From Alphaproteobacteria bacterium (lineage in GTDB: Bacteria > Pseudomonadota > Alphaproteobacteria > GCA-2731375): DNA of 52,324 nucleotides. Where the stretch lies: contig VGEV01000007.1 in assembly GCA_016869175.1 (NCBI GenBank), positions 1-52,324 of the forward strand, read 5' to 3'. The notes below the pieces were generated by a model, which saw only the letters and a list, made by a program, of their open reading frames with translations, did not search any database and was not told the origin of the DNA. The translations under genes and the position numbers were made by a program. This document shows, piece after piece, positions 46,067 through 52,324 of the stretch; within the stretch, counting starts at the first letter, position 1; every line of letters starts with the position of its first letter.

Positions 46067-47260
46067 ATGCCTGACATCGCTTCGATCCTGGCGGGCGGCC
46101 TGCCCGGGGGCGGCTTCGCCGGCAGTTTCGTTGGCCGTGCTTTCGTGCCGGGCGAACCTGGTGGGCCGAGCCCGGTTCTGCTGCGGGACGACGGCGTGTT
46201 CGACTTGTCGCAGCGTTACGCGACGCTGGCCGACTTGCTGGCGGCCGATGATCCGGCCCGCGCCGCTCGGACATCGCCCGGCCGGCACCTCGATTCGGTC
46301 GCCGACCTGCTGGCCAACAGCGCGCATGACCGGCGCGACGAACGGCGGGCCTATCTATTGGCGCCGGCGGACCTGCAGGCGTTGAAGGCCTGCGGCGTCA
46401 CCTTCGTGCGCAGCATGCTGGAGCGGGTGATCGAGGACCGGGCCAAGGGCGACCCTGCCGCCGCCGAAGGCATCCGCAAGGCGATCGCGGGAGAACTCGG
46501 CGCTTCGTTGCGCGAGGTCGCGCCCGGGTCGCCCGCCGCATTGCGGGTCAAGCAGCTCTTGCAGCAGCGCGGCCTGTGGTCGCCCTATCTGGAAGTCGGC
46601 ATCGGCCCGGATGCCGAGATCTTCACCAAGGCGCAGCCGATGGCTGCCGTCGGCACCGGCGCGTTGATCGGCATCCACCCGCAGTCCACCTGGAACAATC
46701 CGGAGCCCGAAGTGGTGCTGGCCATCGCCCCTGACGGCCGCATCGTCGGCGCCACGCTCGGCAACGACGTCAACCTGCGCGACGTGGAAGGCCGCAGCGC
46801 GCTGCTGCTTGGTCGCGCCAAGGACAACAACGGCTCGTGCGCCCTCGGGCCGTGGCTGCGGCTGGTGGACGGCAGCTTCGGACTTGACGACATCCGCCGG
46901 CTGGTGGTGCGCCTCAGGGTCGAAGGCGAGGATGGCTTCGTGCTGGACGGGGCGAGCCCGCTGTCGGAGATCAGCCGCGACATCGCTGACCTGGCCGGCC
47001 AGGCGCTGGGCGCGCACAACCAGTATCCCGACGGCCTCATGCTGTTCACCGGGACGATGTTCGCGCCGACCGCCGATCGCGATGCCCCGGGCCTCGGCTT
47101 CACGCACCATACGGGCGACCTGGTGGCGATCTCGGCCCCCGCGATCGGCACGCTGGTCAACCAGGTTGGCCAGACCGACCGTATACCGCCCTGGCGCTTT
47201 GGCAGCCTCGCGCTGCTGCGCAACCTGGCGGCGCGCGGTCTGCTACGGAGCGGCGCATGA
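46067..47260 (+). CDS. Fumarylacetoacetate hydrolase-family protein
   Basis: VEVGIGPDAEIFTKAQPMAAVGTGALIGIHPQSTWNNPEPEVVLAIAPDGRIVGATLGNDVNLRDVEGRSALLLGRAKDNNGSCALGPWL. Confidence 0.9.
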   Translation: MPDIASILAGGLPGGGFAGSFVGRAFVPGEPGGPSPVLLRDDGVFDLSQRYATLADLLAADDPARAARTSPGRHLDSVADLLANSAHDRRDERRAYLLAPADLQALKACGVTFVRSMLERVIEDRAKGDPAAAEGIRKAIAGELGASLREVAPGSPAALRVKQLLQQRGLWSPYLEVGIGPDAEIFTKAQPMAAVGTGALIGIHPQSTWNNPEPEVVLAIAPDGRIVGATLGNDVNLRDVEGRSALLLGRAKDNNGSCALGPWLRLVDGSFGLDDIRRLVVRLRVEGEDGFVLDGASPLSEISRDIADLAGQALGAHNQYPDGLMLFTGTMFAPTADRDAPGLGFTHHTGDLVAISAPAIGTLVNQVGQTDRIPPWRFGSLALLRNLAARGLLRSGA

Positions 47261-47976
47261 CGCCGTTGCCCGAGGGCGCGCTGGCGACGCTGCGCGAGGT
47301 CAGCACCGCCACCATCACGCTGCAACTGCTGAAGCGCGGCATCCGCAACGTGTTCATCGCCGGCGCGCGTCCGCTTAACCCGGCCGGCTGCCGCTTCGTT
47401 GCCGAAGCCTATACCTTGCGCTTCATCCCGATGCGCGAGGACCTGAGCCGGCCGGAAATCCTGGCCAACCCCGACTATCCGCCGCGCAAGGCGATCGAGG
47501 CGATCGCACCCGGCCAGGTGTTGGTCATCGACTGCCGAGGCGACCTGCGCGCGGGCGTCGCCGGCGGCATTCTGGCCACCCGCCTGGCGCGCCGTGGCTG
47601 CGCGGCCGTCGTCGCCGACGGTCCGATGCGCGATGTCGGCGAATTGCGCCACTTAGCCCTGCCGATCTTCTGCGCCGGCGGCGCGGCGCCCGCCAGCATC
47701 GCGGTGCATTTCGGCGCCGACCTGCAATGCGCCATCGGCTGTGGCGGCGCGGCCGTGTTGCCGGGCGACGTACTCGCCGGCGACGAGGACGGCGTCGTGG
47801 TGATTCCGCGCGCGCTGGCGCCAGACATCGCCCGCGATGGCGCCGAACAAGAACGCCTGGAGCGCTTCGTTCAGGAGAAAGTGGCGGGCGGCAGCGGCAT
47901 TTTCGGCGTCTATCCGCCCAACGAGGCGACCCTGGCGGAATATCGCCGCTGGCTGCAACAGAAAGGCGAAACGTGA
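47257..47976 (+). CDS. RraA-like / 4-hydroxy-4-methyl-2-oxoglutarate aldolase family protein
   Basis: LREVSTATITLQLLKRGIRNVFIAG, VIDCRGDLRAGVAGGILATRLARRGCAAVVADGPMRDVGEL, VLPGDVLAGDEDGVVVIPRAL. Confidence 0.9.
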   Translation: MTPLPEGALATLREVSTATITLQLLKRGIRNVFIAGARPLNPAGCRFVAEAYTLRFIPMREDLSRPEILANPDYPPRKAIEAIAPGQVLVIDCRGDLRAGVAGGILATRLARRGCAAVVADGPMRDVGELRHLALPIFCAGGAAPASIAVHFGADLQCAIGCGGAAVLPGDVLAGDEDGVVVIPRALAPDIARDGAEQERLERFVQEKVAGGSGIFGVYPPNEATLAEYRRWLQQKGET

Positions 47977-49155
47977 ATGAACGCTGCCGTCGATCCGCTG
48001 AACGCCTATGTCGCGCATACGGCCGTGCATCTGCCGGGCAAGCCTGGCCGCGCGCTGTCGGGGCTTACTTTCGCGGTCAAAGACATCTACGACCTGGAAG
48101 GCTGCCGTACCGGCTGCGGCAATCCGCGTTGGCTGGAAACGCACGGGCCGGCCACGACAACCGCGCCGGCGCTGCAGGCCGTCCTGGATGCCGGCGCCGA
48201 GCTGACGGGCAAAGTGCATACCGACGAACTCGCCTACAGCCTGAACGGCGAGAACGCGCACTACGGCACGCCGCGCAACAGCAAGGCGCCGACGCGCATA
48301 CCGGGCGGCTCGTCCAGCGGTTCGGCCGCCGTGGTGGCGGGCGGGGCGGTCGATTTCGCGCTCGGCTCCGATACCGGCGGCTCGGTGCGGGTGCCGGCCA
48401 GCTATTGCGGCATCTTGGGCATCCGCACGACGCATGGGCGAATCGCCACGACCGGATTGATGCCGCTCGCCCCCAGCTTCGACACCGTCGGCTGGTTCGC
48501 GCGCGAGCCCGCGATCATGCGTCGCGTCGGCGGGGTGTTGCTCGCAGGCGGCGATACCGGCCCGCGCCACCGCCTGGTCTTGGCAAGCGATGCCTTCGCC
48601 ATGCTTGACGACAGCGGTCGCGACGGGCTGCGACAGGCCGTGGATCGCGTCAAGCGCCACTTCGCGTCGGCCACGGATGCGGCCGTGAGCCCGGTTGGCC
48701 TTGCCGCATGGATGCAAGCCTTTCGCCCCTTGCAAGCGCGCGAGGTCTGGGCGTGCCATGGGGCTTGGATCGAAGCGCACAAGCCGACCTTCGGACCGGG
48801 CATCGCGGAACGTTTCGCCTGGGCCCGTACCGTCAGCGAAGCCGAGGTCGCGCCGCTGCGTGGCGTGCGGCAGCAAGCGGCGGTCCGCTTGCGCGATCTG
48901 CTGGGGGGCGATGCCCTCCTCTGCTTGCCGACCGCTCCCGGCGCGGCACCGATCAAGGGAACTTCCGGTCCCGCGCTCGAGGAGTTCCGTGGCCGCGCCC
49001 TCAGTCTGACGGCCATTGCCGGCCTTTCGGGCTGCCCGCAGATCAGCCTGCCGCTGGGCGAAACCGCGGGCGCCCCGCTCGGCCTGTCGCTCCTGGGCCC
49101 GCCCGGCACCGACGAGCTGCTGTTAGCCCTGGCCGAACGCATCCTGGGCGACTAG
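47977..49155 (+). CDS. Amidase-signature family amidase
   Basis: TFAVKDIYDLEG, PGGSSSGSAAVVAGGAVDFALGSDTGGSVRVPASYCGILGIRTTHG. Confidence 0.92.
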   Translation: MNAAVDPLNAYVAHTAVHLPGKPGRALSGLTFAVKDIYDLEGCRTGCGNPRWLETHGPATTTAPALQAVLDAGAELTGKVHTDELAYSLNGENAHYGTPRNSKAPTRIPGGSSSGSAAVVAGGAVDFALGSDTGGSVRVPASYCGILGIRTTHGRIATTGLMPLAPSFDTVGWFAREPAIMRRVGGVLLAGGDTGPRHRLVLASDAFAMLDDSGRDGLRQAVDRVKRHFASATDAAVSPVGLAAWMQAFRPLQAREVWACHGAWIEAHKPTFGPGIAERFAWARTVSEAEVAPLRGVRQQAAVRLRDLLGGDALLCLPTAPGAAPIKGTSGPALEEFRGRALSLTAIAGLSGCPQISLPLGETAGAPLGLSLLGPPGTDELLLALAERILGD

Positions 49156-49172
49156 CGCGGTGTCCGATCAGA
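49152..49172 (-). repeat. Short intergenic repeat, inverted copy of 27825-27845
   Basis: CTAGCGCGGTGTCCGATCAGA. Confidence 0.5.
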
Positions 49173-49213
49173 TGGCATCGCGATCAACGATCCGATCCGC
49201 CCGGGGAGCCGCG

Positions 49214-50011
49214 CTAGGCGGCGGCGTCGATCGCCTGCACCTCGCGCGTCGCGCCTGCGAGCGCCGCCAAGGTCGCGTCGGCGCGTCGCAGGCCGTCAAG
49301 TGCTTCCGCCAACTCGGCCGGCAGTGGCCGGCTGGTCGCTCGACCGTCGGCGGCGGCCAGGAATGCCAGGTACTGCCGGCGGAACGGGCGGAAAGCCAGC
49401 AGCACGCCCAGTGCCAGCAAGACGCCCGACAACGCCATCGCCACAAGGCCGCCAGCGGCGACGGTCGCGAACCGCTCGTGTGCCCTTTGCTCGAAGGCCG
49501 ACCGCGAATAGCGCAAGGCGATGCCGCCGACCGGCTTGTCGAAGCTGTTGCGCAGCGCGACGCCCACCACTTCGGCCTCGAAGTCGGTCGTGCCCCACAG
49601 CCCGTCGCCGCCGGCGCGCGCCAGTTCCACCCAGCCCTGCTCGATCGGATCGCCAATCAGGCCGCGGTCGGTATTGAACAGCGAGCGGCCGCGTTCGTCG
49701 AACACCTCGATCGAGAGGATCTGGTCGTCCTTGGCGCGTTCGCGTTCCAGCGCGTCCTGGATTTCCCGCAGCACGCCAAGAGGCAGGCCCAGGCTCATCC
49801 GCATCTCGATGCTATGCGACAGATCGGCGAGCACGATTCCCGCGCGGGAGCGGGCCTGCTCGCGATAGGCCTCGTCGACCGCTCGCCCGGCTAGCGCCGT
49901 CGCCAGCGCGCCGCTCAATGCGAGCCACAGCAGCAGCACCAAGCCATAGCGGAAGGCCAGCCGGCCAGGTCGGCCCCGCTTCTCACCGTCGCGAATGTCG
50001 GCGGCCGTCAC
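49214..50011 (-). CDS. Two-TM membrane protein with periplasmic Cache/CHASE-like sensor domain and no recognisable output domain
   Basis: TM1 YGLVLLLWLALSGALATAL; periplasmic ERERAKDDQILSIEVFDERGRSLFNTDRGLIGDPIEQGW; TM2 TVAAGGLVAMALSGVLLALGVLLAF; ~60 aa cytoplasmic tail. Confidence 0.68.
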   Translation of the reverse strand: MTAADIRDGEKRGRPGRLAFRYGLVLLLWLALSGALATALAGRAVDEAYREQARSRAGIVLADLSHSIEMRMSLGLPLGVLREIQDALERERAKDDQILSIEVFDERGRSLFNTDRGLIGDPIEQGWVELARAGGDGLWGTTDFEAEVVGVALRNSFDKPVGGIALRYSRSAFEQRAHERFATVAAGGLVAMALSGVLLALGVLLAFRPFRRQYLAFLAAADGRATSRPLPAELAEALDGLRRADATLAALAGATREVQAIDAAA

Positions 50012-50937
50012 TCGTCGCCGCCCAGGCTGTCCACGACCTCGCGCTTGATCCGCACGGACTGCGCGCGCAGCAATTCCTCGGCGGTGATCTCCCGCTTCAA
50101 GCGTTCCAGCAGGGAAGCCGATCCCGCGCCCTGCGTCAGAGCCGCCAAGCTGAGCCAGTAATAGGCCTTGGCCTTGTCGACATAGCCCAGCATGCCCGAC
50201 AGATAGAACTCGCCCAGGTCGCCTTGCGCCGACGCCAGACCGCTGGCACTGGCCTGGATCAGCAACGCCTCCGCCCGCGCGAGATCGCGCGCCACGCCCG
50301 CGCCATCGCGGAAAGCCAAGCCCAGGCGGTGACGCGCCGCCGGCTGGCCGGCATCCGCTGCCCTGGCATAGAGTTCCGCCGCCCGACCGGCATCCTTCGG
50401 GACGCCTTGCCCACGGGCGTAGAGGTCGGCGAGCTTGCGCAAGGCAGCGGCATTGCCCAAGTCGGCCGACCGGCGAAACAGCTCGGCCGCACGGGCGAAA
50501 TCGCGCGGCACGCCCAAGCCGTCCTGATAGAGGATGCCCAGATTACGCAGGGCCCGATCGTTGCCTTGCTGGCCGGCGCGCTCGAACCAACTGGCCGCCT
50601 GACCATAGTCGCGCGCCACGCCCCGGGCCAACTGATAGCTGATGCCCAGCAGCCGCTGCGCCTCTGCCTGGCCGCTTTCCGCGGCCAGGCGGAACCAGCG
50701 CACCGCTTCGGCGGCGTCGACCGCCACTGCCAGGCCGCGGTCGTAGATCCGTCCGAGGTAAAGCTGCGCCTCGGCGTCGCCGGCCTCCGCCAGTGGCCGC
50801 AGGCCATCACGCGCGGCCTGCCCATCGCCTGCGCGGAAGGCGTCGATGGCGCGCGACAGGTTGCCGTCCGCGCGCGACGACCACGCCAGCAGCGCCACCA
50901 GCGCCAGCATGGCAAAGCTGGCCAGGCGCTCATTCAT
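50008..50937 (-). CDS. Secreted Sel1-repeat protein
   Basis: Signal peptide then ~6 tandem ~36-aa Sel1 units (e.g. ALRNLGILYQDGLGVPRDFARAAELFRRSADLGNAAALRKLADLYARGQGVPKDAGRAAELY). Confidence 0.92.
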   Translation of the reverse strand: MNERLASFAMLALVALLAWSSRADGNLSRAIDAFRAGDGQAARDGLRPLAEAGDAEAQLYLGRIYDRGLAVAVDAAEAVRWFRLAAESGQAEAQRLLGISYQLARGVARDYGQAASWFERAGQQGNDRALRNLGILYQDGLGVPRDFARAAELFRRSADLGNAAALRKLADLYARGQGVPKDAGRAAELYARAADAGQPAARHRLGLAFRDGAGVARDLARAEALLIQASASGLASAQGDLGEFYLSGMLGYVDKAKAYYWLSLAALTQGAGSASLLERLKREITAEELLRAQSVRIKREVVDSLGGDE

Positions 50938-51970
50938 TGATGATCTGCGCGTAGCGCAGGATGTTCATCGGCGGGTAGAAACCCAGTGCGCGCGCCGTGG
51001 CCATGTTCACCACGAAGGAGAAGCGCGACAGCGTTTCGATCGGTATCGCGCCCGCCGCTCGCCGTCCTCGCAAGATCTGCTCGGCCTTGAACCCGGCTAG
51101 TTGGCCGACATTGTAAAAGGGCGCGACCAGGCCGGTCAGGCCCTTCGCGCGGATCTGCACCTCGATGGCGCAAAACGTGGGCAGGCCCCTTTTCAGGGCT
51201 TCGCCCGTCAGCAGGTCGCTATGGTTGGCGAAGAAGCTGACCGGCGGGATGTACAGCATATCGGGCTGCTGGCCAGCCAGATCGGCGACCACCTGGGGAA
51301 TGCGCTCGGCCGATGCCCTGCCATCCGGTCCAAGCGGCGATCCGATAACCAGTTCGATGCCCGCCGCCTTCGCCAGCTGGGTCAGCCGCTCGACCCGCTC
51401 GCGCTGCGCCTTCTCGGTCAAGTCGGTGATCACCGCCAGCCGGCGGATGGGCGTGAACGCCTGCATCGCCTTGAGCTGCACCTCCAGCGACACGACATGG
51501 ACGGCGCCGGTCAGATTGCGTCCGGAAACAAGCGGTTCCTCGGCGGACTTGGGTTCCGCGACCAGGCCGGAGCCAACCGGCTCCGACACCATGGCGAAGA
51601 CAATCGGAACATCGCGGATATGCAGTTCGGGGCGTGCGCCGTCATGGGGACCGGCCAGGGCCGTGGTGACGATGGTGCTCTGCGCGTAGATCAGATCCGG
51701 CTTGACCTGGCGGACTTCCTCGACAATGCCCGGTAGCAGACGGAGATCGTTGTTGATGTTGCGGACCGTGTATTCGATGCGCAGACCCGTGGCGTCCAGA
51801 TAGTCCTTGAAGCCCACGTCGGCCAGGGCGCCCGCCCGGTGCAATACGATGAATACCTTGAAGGGGCCGGTCGGCTCGGCCCGCCGCTGCGCCTGGGCGG
51901 ACAGGCCGGCGCCGCAGAGCAACAGCAGCAGCGCCAAGAGCCCCCAGCAGCGTTGCCAACCGCCCACCAT
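50930..51970 (-). CDS. ABC transporter substrate-binding protein (PF04392/TrpX-like fold)
   Basis: Signal peptide LLALLLLLCGAGLSAQAQ; VKPDLIYAQSTIVTTALAG, IPIVFAMVSEPVGSGLV, RLAVITDLTEKAQRERVERLTQLAKAAGIELV, NVGQLAGFKAEQILRG. Confidence 0.87.
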   Translation of the reverse strand: MVGGWQRCWGLLALLLLLCGAGLSAQAQRRAEPTGPFKVFIVLHRAGALADVGFKDYLDATGLRIEYTVRNINNDLRLLPGIVEEVRQVKPDLIYAQSTIVTTALAGPHDGARPELHIRDVPIVFAMVSEPVGSGLVAEPKSAEEPLVSGRNLTGAVHVVSLEVQLKAMQAFTPIRRLAVITDLTEKAQRERVERLTQLAKAAGIELVIGSPLGPDGRASAERIPQVVADLAGQQPDMLYIPPVSFFANHSDLLTGEALKRGLPTFCAIEVQIRAKGLTGLVAPFYNVGQLAGFKAEQILRGRRAAGAIPIETLSRFSFVVNMATARALGFYPPMNILRYAQIINE

Positions 51971-52046
51971 CCCTAAGCCTGTCTTCGAAAGCGTCGTCAA
52001 CCGATGTCCGGGTTCGCACAGAAGTGAGACGGGTTGAGTAAGGGAA

Positions 52047-52096
52047 GGGGTTCTCCGAAGCTCGGGTTGCTGAGACTCGAAGCAAAGGAGAACCCC
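52047..52096. repeat. 10-bp perfect inverted repeat GGGGTTCTCC...GGAGAACCCC
   Basis: 52047-52056 / 52087-52096; the right arm carries an AAGGAG Shine-Dalgarno before ATGCAGGTGTTTGGCCTGCCCGG. Confidence 0.7.
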
Positions 52097-52125
52097 ATGC
52101 AGGTGTTTGGCCTGCCCGGTCAGGT

Positions 52126-52324
52126 TGAACCGCGCCGGGTTTCCCGGAGGCATTGTCGTTTGAGTCACGCGGCCATGGCAGGTTGGTCTGCCATGGCGTA
52201 GTAGCGTTCCTCGGCTTCGGCCGGCGGGATGTTGCCGATGGGCTCCAGGATACGCCGGTTGTTGAACCAGTCGACCCATTCGAGGGTAGCGTACTCGACG
52301 GCCTCGAAGGAGCGCCACGGCCCC
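52126..52324 (-). mobile_element. IS3-family element, 3' end of orfB plus terminal inverted repeat, truncated by window edge
   Basis: Reverse strand GPWRSFEAVEYATLEWVDWFNNRRILEPIGNIPPAEAEERYYAMADQPAMAA* (stop at 52165-52167); terminal TGAACCGCGCCGGGTTTCCCGGAGGCA from 52126. Confidence 0.87.

Noticed and set aside
50930-52318. 462-aa extension of the ABC binding protein into the IS
   Set aside because: The extension crosses the IS boundary; a signal peptide starts at the internal ATG (51970), so the upstream part is fortuitous open frame.
1-52324. Window as a composite transposon bounded by two IS3 elements
   Set aside because: The edge elements have different orfB sequences and different terminal repeats, so they are not two copies of the same IS; ~51 kb of ordinary genes lies between.

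Overview
A 52.3 kb, high-GC, gene-dense window that looks alphaproteobacterial (inference from codon usage and gene families; not tested). IS3-family transposase fragments lie at both edges: an orfA/orfB element at 1-~926 whose orfA has an in-frame stop, and an unrelated orfB 3' end at ~52126-52324. A CAU-anticodon tRNA lies at 1013-1089. The rest is mostly accessory catabolism. Contents include: a hydantoinase/oxoprolinase A/B pair with an amidohydrolase and a TAXI-TRAP transporter; three acetolactate-synthase-like TPP enzymes and an ADP-forming acyl-CoA synthetase; a carbamoylase/racemase/amidase/CoA-transferase cluster; and a divergent gene set (FAH-type hydratase, SnoaL-like, TetR, enoyl-CoA hydratase, MaoC, di-iron protein // FAH, RraA, amidase) with a perfect TGACCG-GA-CGGTCA palindrome in the shared promoter region. 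At the right end is a tightly overlapping three-gene operon (ABC-type binding protein, Sel1-repeat protein, membrane sensor with no output domain). Non-coding structure includes a ~200 bp array of inverted 20-mers resembling a deleted IS21-type element, an 85 bp dispersed palindromic repeat in two copies, and a run of three hairpins over a possible 38-aa sORF. The best candidates for something undescribed are the di-iron/TetR divergon and the output-less sensor operon. Both functional assignments are inference. No CRISPR array, phage or recognisable defence system was seen.
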